A stretch of DNA of 64,000 nucleotides from Aeromonas australiensis (GCF_000819725.1 NZ_CDDH01000073.1:62001-126000), one strand, 5' to 3'. Positions 39,088 to 48,572 are shown, numbered from the stretch's first letter. Program-made: numbers and translations. Notes: a model not told the origin generated them from the letters alone.

Positions 39088-42000
39088 TCAGCCGCGGCTC
39101 AGGTGAATGTCGATCTGTTGATGGGGCAGGGGAAGTCCCTGCTGCTGCATCTTCTCCAGCACCAGCGAGTGAACCTCGTGAGTGATGGGCATCCGGTGAT
39201 CCATGTTGTTGACGTAGAGGCGGATCTCGTAGATCAGTGCTGAGTCGGTGAATTCGATCAGGAAGACCTCTGGCGTCGGCGTCTCCAATACCAGGGTCGA
39301 TGCCTGGATGGACTCCTCCAAAATGCGCTGCACCAGTTTCGGATCCCGGGTCAGGCCGATCCGGATCCGCAGTTTGACCCGGGTGATGGCATCGGAGAGC
39401 GACCAGTTGATGAACTGCTCGGTGATGAAGGCCTTGTTGGGCACGATGATCTCCTTGCGATCCCAATCCACTATGGTGGTGGCCCGAGTCTTGATCTTGG
39501 TGACGGTGCCGGTGAGATCGCGGATGGTGACGGTGTCACCGAGTCGGATCGGCTTCTCAAACAGGATGATGAGGCCGGAGACAAAGTTGGCGAAGATCTC
39601 CTGCAGGCCAAAGCCGAGGCCGACCGAGAGGGCTGCGACCAGCCACTGGGTCTTGGACCAGTCGATGCCGAGCATGGAGAAGCCGGTGAGGGCGCCTATC
39701 AGGATCACCAGATACTTGCCTGTGGTGGCGAGTGCAAAGCCGGTGCCAGGAGAGAGGCTCAGGTGCTGCAGCAGGGTCAGCTCCATCAGCCCGGGCAGGT
39801 TGCGAGCCGTCACAATGGTCAGGATAAAGACGAAGGCGGTCAGCATCAGGTCCTGCAGGGTGATGGCCGATAACTGCTCGATGCCGCCAATTTTGCTGCT
39901 CACCTGCCACACCTCAATATTGCTGAGGAAGCTGAAGGCGGAGTTGAGATCCGACCACTGCACCACTACCAGCATGGTGAAGCCCAGCATTAGCAGGGTG
40001 CGTACCAGTCCCAGCGACTGGGCGCTGATGGTATCGAGATCTCGCTCGGTCTCTTCCACCACGTCGGGGATCTCCGAACTCAGCTCCTCCTGATTGTCGT
40101 CACGCTCACGCTGGGCCAGGATCTCGGCACGCTTGCTCTTGGCGCGCTCGAAGGCGAGACGGCGACGCTGGATCAGCATCCAGCGTCTGGCAAGATAGTA
40201 GATGAGCAGGCAGCCCAGTCCCATCAGCAGGCTCAGCTCCAGCTGGCGCAGCAGGGTACGGGAGGTATAAAAGTAGCCAAACAGGGAGCCAATCACTGCC
40301 AGCAGTGGCGCCAGCATCAGGCTGTTCCAGATGAAATGGTGCAGCAAATGGGGTTTGTTCATGTCGCTTTGGCCCCAGGTGAGCGGCAGTCGTTCCCGGT
40401 TGAGACGGGCAAAAAACAGCAGCAACCACAGAGCCCCGACAATAAAAGCGAGTCGCCCCAGTGTGTCGTAAAAGGCATGATCCTGATAACTGTTGGCCAT
40501 TCCCTGAACGAAGAAACTCGGGATCAGCACCAACAGCAGGGTACGAAACTGCCCCCACACCTTTTGTACCTGTGCCTGGGGCCAGCGGAAGTGGTGGATC
40601 AAAATCCCCCGCTCCAGCGTCAGATGGCGGGCCATTAGCAGCGCCAGCAGCAGAAACCAGATCTCGCCAAGGCCGCGCGCCACCGCTACCGCAAACGGGT
40701 ATTGCCAGGCCCCATCCAGCAAGCCGAACACCATCAGCACCATGGCGGGCAAGGGGAGGGCTGCAAGCAGAGAGCGCAGCAGCAAACGGCTGGTCAGGCT
40801 GAATTTATCTTGGGTCACCTTGCCGATACGCGGCGCTATGTAGTCGCTAAACAGGCTCAGGTGACGGGCCAGTTTGAACCAGCTCCACATCAGTACCAGC
40901 AGGCCAACGCTGGTCAGGGTGAGTGTGAGCGGACTATTTTCGGCGATGGCATAGGGCAGTTGCAGCCAGTTCTCAGGGTTGAAGGCCAGGGTTAGCGCGG
41001 CAGGAATACCAAGCATTACCTGAGGTGTGAGTGGTTGCACATCCGGTAGCCAAAACAGGTGACGTGCGCTGATATCGCGGATCTCGTCGATCTTGCTGTT
41101 CTGGCGACTGTAGAGAAGTTTGAGTCTGGTCTGCTCTTGTATCAGAGTATCGGAGGCGTCATTGAGCCTTGTCAGCAGCAGGCGACGAGCTTTGAGCAGG
41201 TTGTCGAGCACAGCTTGCTGCGGCCTATCCAGCGTCACCTCCTCTGCGGCCAGCAATTGATCGCGTAGCTTGTGGCTATCCTTGAGTCGAGCCTGTTCTG
41301 TTTCATACTGGTACTTGGCCATGCGGGCGCTGACGATGGCAGACTCGAGCTTGTCGAGGGGAAACTGGGGAGGGAGGTCGGAGAGTTTGCTGCGCAGGTT
41401 TTCGCCGTAGGCATTACTGATTTGCAGCCACTCCAACTGCTCACGCACCGAGTTGACCAGTTCATTCAACTCCAATAACTTGTTGTCGACGCTGCGCTGC
41501 TCGTCCTGAACCCGCTCAATCTGATCCTCCAAGGTGCCAAGCTTGATGGAGAGTGCCTGATTCTGTTGTTGCTGCTCCAGCAGCAGCGGCATGTCGGTGG
41601 TGAGCTGCTTGCGCAGACGTTCGCTCTCCTTCAGTGCTTTTTCGGTCTTCTCTCTTCGTAGTTGGTTCTGTTGGGTCAGCAGGCTGGCTTGCCACTCATC
41701 CTCGTCGGCGATGGCCAGATTGAGCTCCTGCAGTTTCAGTTTGCCAAGGTCGTTTCGTTGCTGGGCAGAGAGCTGTTCCAGTTCCAGCATCTGGATCCGG
41801 TCTGAGAGACTCTGCTCCTTCATTCTGGTCAGCAGCAGTTGGGCTTCCTGCTGACGGTCTGACTCACCGCTGACGTTGAGACGGTCCAGCTGACTGCGAG
41901 TCTGCTGGAGCTGTTTGCGCAGGTCATCTACCCGCAGGTGATACTCCTGGCCCATGCTCTCCAACTGACTCAGGCTATCCATCACCCCCTGGCGCTCCTT

Positions 42001-42369
42001 GCGCAAATTAAGTTGGCGGTTGCTGCTAAGGCCAATGGCCTGACGCAGCGCCTCTTCCTTGAGTGTGGCCAGCGGGGGACGGGCGGCGGGTTGATAGTTG
42101 TGAAGGCGTTCTTTGAGACGTGCCGACTCCTTGGGGTAGTCGATCAGAACCTGCTGATAGGCTTTGCTCTGTTCCCGATAACGCTGTGCTTCTCTGGCAA
42201 ATTGCAATGCCTGCTGATAGCTCTCCCGCAGCTTCTGGTTCTCCGGGGTATCGCTCTTTGGCACACTCTGCAACAGGGATTCAGCCTGGCCAATGGCATC
42301 GTCTGCGTGCACGGCGGGCGGCAACAAGAGAAGGGAGAGCAGCAAGAGGGCGAGCAGGCGTTGCAACAT
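39088..42369 (-). CDS. mscM: Large mechanosensitive channel, MscM/MscK type
   Basis: The 1093-residue protein has a signal peptide (cleavage near VHADD), a Gln/Leu-rich periplasmic coiled-coil region to about residue 470, about eleven membrane helices (485-880), and the MscS-like pore domain: VGLGFGLQEIFANFVSGLIILFEKP, then a beta domain with GTVTKIKTRATTI. The periplasmic part resembles E. coli MscM (YjeP) more than MscK. It acts as an osmotic safety valve by family. In many relatives psd lies next to mscM; here the next genes are a MATE exporter (divergent) and a glycerophosphodiesterase. Confidence 0.88.
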   Translation of the reverse strand: MLQRLLALLLLSLLLLPPAVHADDAIGQAESLLQSVPKSDTPENQKLRESYQQALQFAREAQRYREQSKAYQQVLIDYPKESARLKERLHNYQPAARPPLATLKEEALRQAIGLSSNRQLNLRKERQGVMDSLSQLESMGQEYHLRVDDLRKQLQQTRSQLDRLNVSGESDRQQEAQLLLTRMKEQSLSDRIQMLELEQLSAQQRNDLGKLKLQELNLAIADEDEWQASLLTQQNQLRREKTEKALKESERLRKQLTTDMPLLLEQQQQNQALSIKLGTLEDQIERVQDEQRSVDNKLLELNELVNSVREQLEWLQISNAYGENLRSKLSDLPPQFPLDKLESAIVSARMAKYQYETEQARLKDSHKLRDQLLAAEEVTLDRPQQAVLDNLLKARRLLLTRLNDASDTLIQEQTRLKLLYSRQNSKIDEIRDISARHLFWLPDVQPLTPQVMLGIPAALTLAFNPENWLQLPYAIAENSPLTLTLTSVGLLVLMWSWFKLARHLSLFSDYIAPRIGKVTQDKFSLTSRLLLRSLLAALPLPAMVLMVFGLLDGAWQYPFAVAVARGLGEIWFLLLALLMARHLTLERGILIHHFRWPQAQVQKVWGQFRTLLLVLIPSFFVQGMANSYQDHAFYDTLGRLAFIVGALWLLLFFARLNRERLPLTWGQSDMNKPHLLHHFIWNSLMLAPLLAVIGSLFGYFYTSRTLLRQLELSLLMGLGCLLIYYLARRWMLIQRRRLAFERAKSKRAEILAQRERDDNQEELSSEIPDVVEETERDLDTISAQSLGLVRTLLMLGFTMLVVVQWSDLNSAFSFLSNIEVWQVSSKIGGIEQLSAITLQDLMLTAFVFILTIVTARNLPGLMELTLLQHLSLSPGTGFALATTGKYLVILIGALTGFSMLGIDWSKTQWLVAALSVGLGFGLQEIFANFVSGLIILFEKPIRLGDTVTIRDLTGTVTKIKTRATTIVDWDRKEIIVPNKAFITEQFINWSLSDAITRVKLRIRIGLTRDPKLVQRILEESIQASTLVLETPTPEVFLIEFTDSALIYEIRLYVNNMDHRMPITHEVHSLVLEKMQQQGLPLPHQQIDIHLSRG

Positions 42370-42529
42370 GAGGCTCGTTTCCGTTCAGAGCAGAAAAGGT
42401 GGCTCTAGCCTAAAGCAGGGCAGGGAGGCGGGTAAAGCTATCTATATTAATGATTCATAACATAAATAACAGGAAGTCATGCTGCCGCTTCGCTATTATC
42501 CCTAGTGTTTTTCCTGTATTGGACCCCAT

Positions 42530-43867
42530 ATGTCAGCCATTGATCTGGGCACAGCCCCACTATCTCGCCTTTTCTGGCGTTACGTAACCCCGACCGTGGC
42601 GGCCATGCTGGTCACCGGTATCTATGTCACCATCGATGGCATTTTTGTCGGTCATATCCTGGGGCAGGATGGTTTGGCCGGTCTGATGCTCGCCTATCCG
42701 ATTTGTGCCGTGCTCTATGCGGTCGGCGCCTTGATCGGCATGGGGGCATCGGCTCTGGTCTCCTTCCATCTGGGACGTGGTGAGCAGCAGAAGGCCCGCC
42801 ATATTGTCGGCAATGGGTTGGTAATGGTGTTGCTGGCCGCGGCGCTGCTTGCCTACGTCGGGATCCGTTACGGCGACACCATGCTGGCCTGGATGGGGGC
42901 CGAAGGGGAGATTTTCAGGGCTGGGCTCTCTTATCTGCACTGGTATGCCTGGCTCGGTGGCTTTGCCATTCTCTCGATGGCTTTTACTGCCCTGCTGCGC
43001 AACGATGGTCGGCCTGGCCTCACCACCTGGATCCTGGTCGGCGGTGGCCTGCTCAACGTCCTGCTCGACTATCTACTGATGGCGGTCATTCCCTGGGGAC
43101 TGGCAGGCGCGGCCATTGCCACCATGCTCTCCCAGGCGGTGACCGGCGGACTCTGTCTGTGGCACTTTTTTACCCCGCGCAGCAAGCTGCGGATTGGTTG
43201 GGATACCTTGACGCCGAACTGGCGGCTGATGGGAGAGACGCTGCGCCTTGGAGTGTCGAGTTTTCTGATGTACCTCTACCTCTCGGTGGTGCTGGCATTG
43301 CATAATAAGGCACTGCTGGCAGTGGGATCCTCCCTGCATGTGGCTGCCTACGGGGTGATCAGTTATACCGAGGCCTTCTTCTATCTCATCTTCGAGGGGA
43401 TCGCCATGGGCATTCAGCCCATTGCCAGCTTCAACGCGGGGGCGGGCAATTGGCACCGGGTATTGCGGGTACGTAATCTGGCGCTGACCGTGACGGTGGC
43501 CATCGCGCTGTGTGGCATGGTGCCGCTCTACCTCTGGCCAGAGGCGGCAGTCTATCTGTTTGCCGGCGACAACGCTGCCCTCTTGCCGGTGGCGACCCTC
43601 GGGATCTGGCTCTACTTCTGGGGGCTGCCGATGGAGGGGTTGCTGCTGGTGGGTGCCACCTATTTCCAGGCTATCAATCGGGCGCGCATCGCTTCCCTGC
43701 TCACCGGTGGCAAGCTGGTACTGATCGGCGGTTTCTTGTGGGGCTTCTCGACCCTGTGGGGTGTGCCCGGGGTCTGGCTGGCGTTGCCGACCTGCAGCTC
43801 GTTGCTGGTGCTGCTGATGTGGCGGGCGATGCGTCGGGAGTCAGGCGCTCATGCGCCGACCGGATAG
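42530..43867 (+). CDS. MATE family efflux transporter
   Basis: The 445-residue inner membrane protein has about twelve hydrophobic helices in two related halves, starting with the family's PLSRLFWRYVTPTVAAML segment. MATE proteins export cationic drugs or metabolites in exchange for sodium or protons. The substrate cannot be predicted. ATG 42530 fits the first helix; the ribosome site is weak. It is a single-gene unit with a terminator 28 bases after the stop. Confidence 0.87.
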   Translation: MSAIDLGTAPLSRLFWRYVTPTVAAMLVTGIYVTIDGIFVGHILGQDGLAGLMLAYPICAVLYAVGALIGMGASALVSFHLGRGEQQKARHIVGNGLVMVLLAAALLAYVGIRYGDTMLAWMGAEGEIFRAGLSYLHWYAWLGGFAILSMAFTALLRNDGRPGLTTWILVGGGLLNVLLDYLLMAVIPWGLAGAAIATMLSQAVTGGLCLWHFFTPRSKLRIGWDTLTPNWRLMGETLRLGVSSFLMYLYLSVVLALHNKALLAVGSSLHVAAYGVISYTEAFFYLIFEGIAMGIQPIASFNAGAGNWHRVLRVRNLALTVTVAIALCGMVPLYLWPEAAVYLFAGDNAALLPVATLGIWLYFWGLPMEGLLLVGATYFQAINRARIASLLTGGKLVLIGGFLWGFSTLWGVPGVWLALPTCSSLLVLLMWRAMRRESGAHAPTG

Positions 43868-43895
43868 AGGTAAAGCGGCGTGGATGACAGACCGC

Positions 43896-43925
43896 AGAGA
43901 GGCAGCCATGAGCTGCCTCTCTTGT
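43896..43925. terminator. Bidirectional terminator
   Basis: AGAGAGGCAGC pairs with GCTGCCTCTCT around CATGA, then TTGTT. It lies between the MATE gene (+) and the M23 peptidase gene (-). Confidence 0.8.
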
Positions 43926-43942
43926 TATCAGGCGCAGACGGT

Positions 43943-44764
43943 TCAGGGTTTGAAGGCGCCGATAAAGATGGCGGGATCGACCCGGGTGTCGTTGAGGCTG
44001 ACGTTCCAGTGCATATGGGGGCTGGTGGCGCGGCCGGTCGAACCGACACGGCCGACGATGCCGCCACGCGGCAGGCTCTGACCGAGCTTCACATCGATCT
44101 TAGACATGTGGCAAAACATGCTGATAAGTCCCTGACCGTGGTCGACAAAGACGGTATTACCGTTGAAGAAGTAGTCGCCGATCAGGATCACCTTGCCAGC
44201 GGCGGGGGACTTGTTCGGGGTACCGGCGCCGACGGCGAAGTCGAGGCCGGAGTGGGGATTGCGCTCTTCGCCATTGAAGAAGCGACGCAGGCCAAACGGG
44301 CTGGAGAGGGGGCCGTTGACCGGCTTGTCGAACAGCAGGTTGCTTGGCTGGTTGGGGCTGAATGTCTGGTAAGCCTGGTTCTGCTCCGCCAGCTCGCGGT
44401 TGATACGAGTCATATCCTCGGCGAGCGGATTGACCTGACGGCTGTTCTTGAGGGTGATGTGTTGTTCGCGGTAGTGCTTGGGGGTGACGGTGAAGCCAAG
44501 CGTGCGGCCATCACCTGTGGTCAGCTGCTGGGCGCCGGGCGTGCTTTTCAGAGAGATGCCGACGATGGCGATCCACTGGTTGTTTTCGCGCACTACCAGC
44601 ACGGGTTTGTCGTGATAGCGGGCCGTGGGGGCAGTGGGTGACGCGCCAAGAGGGATCACCGCAACGCCACCCGGCACCGGATGGTTGAGCAGGCGACTGA
44701 TAAAACCCTCGGCCAGGGCTGACTGGCTGGCCAGTAACAACAACAGACAACAAACAACTCGCAT
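43943..44764 (-). CDS. M23 family metallopeptidase (LytM-like)
   Basis: The 273-residue secreted protein has a signal peptide (MRVVCCLLLLLASQSALA), a middle domain resembling the PASTA-free N-domain of cell wall M23 peptidases, and a C-terminal peptidase domain from about residue 165. The zinc and catalytic residues are intact: NPHSGLDF, FCHMS and SPHMHW. It probably cuts peptidoglycan cross-links in the periplasm. ATG 44764 gives the signal peptide; the longer frame to 44836 does not. It is a single-gene unit. Confidence 0.88.
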   Translation of the reverse strand: MRVVCCLLLLLASQSALAEGFISRLLNHPVPGGVAVIPLGASPTAPTARYHDKPVLVVRENNQWIAIVGISLKSTPGAQQLTTGDGRTLGFTVTPKHYREQHITLKNSRQVNPLAEDMTRINRELAEQNQAYQTFSPNQPSNLLFDKPVNGPLSSPFGLRRFFNGEERNPHSGLDFAVGAGTPNKSPAAGKVILIGDYFFNGNTVFVDHGQGLISMFCHMSKIDVKLGQSLPRGGIVGRVGSTGRATSPHMHWNVSLNDTRVDPAIFIGAFKP

Positions 44765-45066
44765 AACGATACCATTCGATGTTAAAGCGCCCGGGATGGC
44801 GGGATGACAACCCCCTGTCCGGTATTCGTCGATCACTAAAGGGTGATCACGACATGCTGGCCATGACAGGCGCGGCTGGGGAAGGGGGCAGATTGTGCCT
44901 CGTTATAGTCGGTGCAGCCAGAGGCGGGGCGTGGCTGACGCCCCTTTTGTGCATCGCTGCGTCAGGTTTTATGTCGTGGTCGGGCCGCTTTGCCATTGAG
45001 TCGCCTCCGCCCTGGCTCTAGAATCGGCTTCCGGCACTGATGCTACCGACATTCCGAGGAGACGAT

Positions 45067-45849
45067 ATGAACGGATTACCCCCTTTGCGCACCACTCCGG
45101 CCCGGTATACGACAGGTCGTAGCTGGCTCTGGGTTCGCAGCGGGTTCGATATCTTCAACAAGGGGATGGGAGCAAGCGTTGCCATGGTGCTGGTCTGGTT
45201 TATGGTGGGCATGCTGCTGGAGAAACTGCCTGCGGGTGGCCTTATCTCCCAACTGCTCTATATGGTGTGGGGGGCGGGTTGGGTTGTAGTAGCCGCTCGG
45301 GGTTACCGGGGTGAGCCGCTGCAATTCACCGATCTCTTCGCCGGTTTTCGCCACAAGCTGACCCCGCTGATGCTCGGAGGGCTGCTGGTGTTGCTGTTGT
45401 TCAGCCTGGTGGGCCTCGTCTGCCTCGGCCTGCTCTCCATGTGGGGGCTGCTCCCGCTGCTGACTCAGGATCCGGCGACCTTGGTGGTCTCTACCAGCCA
45501 GTTGCAACAACTGCTGCTGGTGTTGCTGGTAGGGATGCTGCTCATCATTCCCGCGTTGATGGGAATCACTTTTGCGCCGGCGCTGATCTACCATCACGAT
45601 ATTGGCGTCTTGCAGGCGGTACGGCTGAGCTTCTTCGGCTGCTGGCGCAATATTTTTCCCTTCTTCTGGTGGGGACTGCTCTCCGCCATCTTGCTGCTGT
45701 TTGGTGCGGCGCTACTGCTGGTGGGGCTGCTGGTGGTGATCCCGGCGCTCAACTACTCCATCTATGTGGCTTATCGGGATATTTTCCTGGACGAGAGTGC
45801 GCAGCAGGAAGCTCCACCGCAGGTTGGTCCGTTTGGTTTTGAAGCTTGA
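45067..45849 (+). CDS. BPSS1780-type multi-pass membrane protein
   Basis: The 260-residue protein has six or so hydrophobic helices and starts with a polar segment leading into SWLWVRSGFDIFNKGMGASVAM, which resembles the BPSS1780 family of unknown function. Residues near LFAGFRHKLTPLMLGGLL form a cytoplasmic loop. AGGAGACGAT precedes ATG 45067; an upstream in-frame start at 45040 is less likely. It is a single-gene unit ended by the hairpin at 45868. Confidence 0.75.
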   Translation: MNGLPPLRTTPARYTTGRSWLWVRSGFDIFNKGMGASVAMVLVWFMVGMLLEKLPAGGLISQLLYMVWGAGWVVVAARGYRGEPLQFTDLFAGFRHKLTPLMLGGLLVLLLFSLVGLVCLGLLSMWGLLPLLTQDPATLVVSTSQLQQLLLVLLVGMLLIIPALMGITFAPALIYHHDIGVLQAVRLSFFGCWRNIFPFFWWGLLSAILLLFGAALLLVGLLVVIPALNYSIYVAYRDIFLDESAQQEAPPQVGPFGFEA

Positions 45850-45867
45850 TCAACGGATGAACATGAA

Positions 45868-45895
45868 AAGGGGCCGGCAGCGGCCCCTTCTTTAT
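45868..45895. terminator. Bidirectional terminator
   Basis: AAGGGGCCG pairs with CGGCCCCTT around GCAG, followed by CTTTAT. It lies between the membrane protein gene (+) and the LysR regulator gene (-). Confidence 0.8.
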
Positions 45896-45914
45896 GTTTG
45901 GGAGTGAGGAGTGT

Positions 45915-46814
45915 TCACTCCTGCCAGATGGGATCCGCCGCCATGCGGGCCAGCAAAAAATCGAGAAAACTGCGTAGCAGCGGCGACATCTGCTTGCGGG
46001 TAGCATAGACCCCGTAGACGCCGAGCCGCTTGGGCTGCCAGTCGGTCAGAAGGGGCACCAGTTCCCCGCGCTCTAGATAAGGCTGGGCCGAGTAGCGCGG
46101 CTGCAGGCTGATCCCGGCGCCTGCCAGCGTTGCCTCCAGCAGCAGGCTAGAGATGTTGGCACTCAGGTTGCCGCTGACTGGCACTGACTCGGGCCCATCC
46201 GGCCCATTGAACTCCCACAGGCTCTTGCCGAAGTAGGTGTAGGTGAGGCAGTTGTGCAGCGCCAAATCCTGCACCTTGCGCGGCATCGGATGACGGGCCA
46301 GATAGGCCGGGCTGGCACAGACTACCGAGTGGCAGGTGCCGAGACGGCGTGCCACCAGATTGGGGTCAAGGTCGTTGGTGATGCGCACCGCCAGATCGAT
46401 CCGCTCCTCCACCAGATTGACGGTTCTGTCGAGCAGCAGAATGTCGATGGCCGTTCCCGGGTATTGCGCCAGATAGTCGTTGGCGGCGCCGACCAGTAGG
46501 GCTTCTGACAGGGAGTAGCTGCTGGTGATCCGCAGCTGCCCCTTGGGGGCGTCATCCCCTTTCACTGCGATCTGCTCCATCTCCTCGCCAAGCGCCAGCA
46601 TGGCGCGGGCCCGGTTCAGTGCCTCCTCTCCTGGCCCTGTCAGGCTCAGACGACGGGTGGTGCGGTGCAGCAGGCGGGCGCCCATCCAGCTCTCCAGCTC
46701 GGCCAGATAGCGCGACACCATGGCGCGCGACATATCCAGTTTCTCTCCGGCGCTGCTTAGGCTCCCCTGCTCGACGACGCTGACAAAGACCCGCAATGCG
46801 GTCAGTCGATCCAT
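45915..46814 (-). CDS. LysR family transcriptional regulator
   Basis: The 299-residue protein has an N-terminal winged helix (residues 1-60, with SLSSAGEKLDMSRAMVSRYLAELE as the recognition region) and a periplasmic-binding-like effector domain. It resembles the CrgA/YafC-like group that regulate a neighbouring divergent gene. Its start is 124 bases from the start of the divergent metallo-beta-lactamase-fold gene, so that gene is the likely target. The spacer carries TGCAA and TTGCA repeats that may be operators. Confidence 0.88.
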   Translation of the reverse strand: MDRLTALRVFVSVVEQGSLSSAGEKLDMSRAMVSRYLAELESWMGARLLHRTTRRLSLTGPGEEALNRARAMLALGEEMEQIAVKGDDAPKGQLRITSSYSLSEALLVGAANDYLAQYPGTAIDILLLDRTVNLVEERIDLAVRITNDLDPNLVARRLGTCHSVVCASPAYLARHPMPRKVQDLALHNCLTYTYFGKSLWEFNGPDGPESVPVSGNLSANISSLLLEATLAGAGISLQPRYSAQPYLERGELVPLLTDWQPKRLGVYGVYATRKQMSPLLRSFLDFLLARMAADPIWQE

Positions 46815-46938
46815 CTATGGCTCTCTATATGTTCGATATATGCAACAGTGATGCGCTTTTTACGCTGTATTTGCAACTTAGGCGATCTAATACACTCTGT
46901 CCATCAAATGACCCCCCCGAATACTTAATGAGGAATAG

Positions 46939-47802
46939 ATGATGAACAACACCCTGATCCGCAACCTGACTCTGGCAACCACCCTGTTGAGCGGAGCCGC
47001 ACTGGCCGCTCCCCTGAGCGTGACCGTTTACAACCCTGGCGAGAAGGCGATCTTCCCGGCCTCCTCCTCACTGGTGACCGGTGACAAAGAGGCCATTCTG
47101 ATCGATGCCCAGTTCGATGTGCAAAATGGCCAGGCGCTGGTCGACATGATCAAGCAGAGCGGCAAGAAACTGACCACTGTCTACATCAGTGCCGGTGATC
47201 CTGACTTTTACTTCGGTCTGGAGCCTGTCATGGCGGCGTTCCCGGATGTCAAAGTACTGGCCGACCAGCATGTGGTTGACCATATCAACAAGACCAAGGA
47301 TGCCAAGCTGAAGTACTGGGGACCCATCCTGGGTGAGGGTGCACCGAAGAGTCTGACCGTACCGCAAGTGATGACTGCCAGCTACCTGACGCTGGATGGC
47401 GAAAAGATTGAAATCAAAGAGATGAACACCCCGAATGCCTACCTCTGGGCCCCTTCCATCAAGACCGCTTTTGGTGGTGTGCCGGTTTACCACGGGGTGC
47501 ATGTCTGGATGGCCGACAGCCAGACCAAGGCGGCCCGCAGTAACTGGGTCAAGGCGCTGGATAACCTGCTGGCCCTGAAACCCGAGCGTGTGGTACCGGG
47601 CCACTTCCTGGGCACTGCTCCCAAAGGCACTGCTGCTGTGAGCTTTACCCGTGACTATGTAGAGCGTTTCGAACAGGAGCTGGCCAAGGCGAAAAATTCC
47701 GGTGAGTTGATTGAGGCTCTGAAGAAGGCCTATCCGACACTGCCGGTTGACGATGGTCTGGCCATCGGTGCCAAGGTCAATACCGGCGAGATGAAGTGGT
47801 AA
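46939..47802 (+). CDS. Secreted metallo-beta-lactamase-fold protein with degenerate metal site
   Basis: The 287-residue protein has a signal peptide (to about residue 23, LAAP) and the alpha-beta fold of MBL hydrolases (ASSSLVTGDKEAILIDAQF strand pair, later VVPGHFLG). In place of the zinc motif THxHxDH it reads SAGDPDF at residues 84-90, so all three histidines are missing while the aspartate and the later PGH histidine remain. It may be inactive, bind a different metal, or act as a binding protein. GAGGA lies 5 bases before ATG 46939. The divergent LysR gene probably regulates it. Confidence 0.75.
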   Translation: MMNNTLIRNLTLATTLLSGAALAAPLSVTVYNPGEKAIFPASSSLVTGDKEAILIDAQFDVQNGQALVDMIKQSGKKLTTVYISAGDPDFYFGLEPVMAAFPDVKVLADQHVVDHINKTKDAKLKYWGPILGEGAPKSLTVPQVMTASYLTLDGEKIEIKEMNTPNAYLWAPSIKTAFGGVPVYHGVHVWMADSQTKAARSNWVKALDNLLALKPERVVPGHFLGTAPKGTAAVSFTRDYVERFEQELAKAKNSGELIEALKKAYPTLPVDDGLAIGAKVNTGEMKW

Positions 47803-47834
47803 GCCACTGAGCCTGCTTTCCCTGTGTTTTTTTA

Positions 47835-47860
47835 CCGGGCCTAAGGGCCCGGTTTTTTAT
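47835..47860 (+). terminator. Intrinsic terminator after the MBL-fold gene
   Basis: CCGGGCC pairs with GGCCCGG around TAAG and runs into TTTTTT, about 33 bases after the stop and 24 before the next start. Confidence 0.9.
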
Positions 47861-47883
47861 CCGAGATTGAAGTGAGAATGAAG

Positions 47884-48522
47884 ATGAGCGAACAACAAAC
47901 CACCCTCCATTATGTCTATGACCCGCTCTGTGGCTGGTGCTACGGTGCCGCCCCCCTGTTGCAGGCGGCAGCCACCATTGCTGGGCTCAAGATCGAGTTA
48001 CATGCGGGCGGCCTCTGGCTGGGTAGCCGCCGTCAGCCGATGGGTGAGGCATTGCGTGATTACGTGCGCCCCCATGATCAGCGGATCGAAGCGCTGACCG
48101 GCCAGCATTTTGGTGAGCGTTACTTTAACGAACTGCTGCTGCGGGAAGAGTGTCTGCTGGACTCCGAGCCGCCGATCCGAGCGGTTTTGGCCGTCACAGC
48201 ACTGGGCGACGATGGGCTGGCCATGTTGCACCGGATCCAGCAATCCCACTATCGGGACGGGATCTGGATTGGTGAACCGGCGTTGCTCGCCACGCTGGCG
48301 GCAGAGCAGGGGATTGCAGCCGAGGCATTTCAGCAAGCTTATCTGCAGGCCCCCTTGCTGCAACATCTGGCAGATAGCCAGGGCTGGCTGAAACGGCTGG
48401 GTGGTCAGGGTTATCCTACTTTGGGTATAGAGCGAGAGGGGAAACTCGAAAGGATAGAGGTCAACCAGTATCTGGGAGAGCCGGAGTTGCTGATCCCACG
48501 ACTGTTGCGTGCAATAGGGTAA
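47884..48522 (+). CDS. DsbA family oxidoreductase-like protein (thioredoxin fold)
   Basis: The 212-residue protein has no signal peptide and carries a CxxC motif (CGWC in YDPLCGWCYGAAP, about residue 15), the usual helical insertion, and a cis-proline region near GQGYPTLGIE. This layout matches cytoplasmic FrnE/DsbA-like proteins. The role is unproven. Three starts are possible (GTG 47872, ATG 47878, ATG 47884); 47884 has GAG at the best distance. It sits behind a terminator, so it needs its own promoter or read-through. Confidence 0.8.
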   Translation: MSEQQTTLHYVYDPLCGWCYGAAPLLQAAATIAGLKIELHAGGLWLGSRRQPMGEALRDYVRPHDQRIEALTGQHFGERYFNELLLREECLLDSEPPIRAVLAVTALGDDGLAMLHRIQQSHYRDGIWIGEPALLATLAAEQGIAAEAFQQAYLQAPLLQHLADSQGWLKRLGGQGYPTLGIEREGKLERIEVNQYLGEPELLIPRLLRAIG

Positions 48523-48544
48523 ATTGTTAATAGTCTGCGGTTGT

Positions 48545-48572
48545 TAAAGTGGCCCTCTCTGCGTGTCGATAG
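48545..48572 (+). promoter_or_regulatory. Sigma-28 (FliA)-like promoter of the third chemoreceptor gene
   Basis: TAAAGTGG, a 12-base spacer and GTCGATAG resemble TAAAGTTT-N11-GCCGATAA, with 6 of 8 matches in each box and a spacer one base longer than ideal. It lies about 127 bases upstream of the receptor start. Confidence 0.5.
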
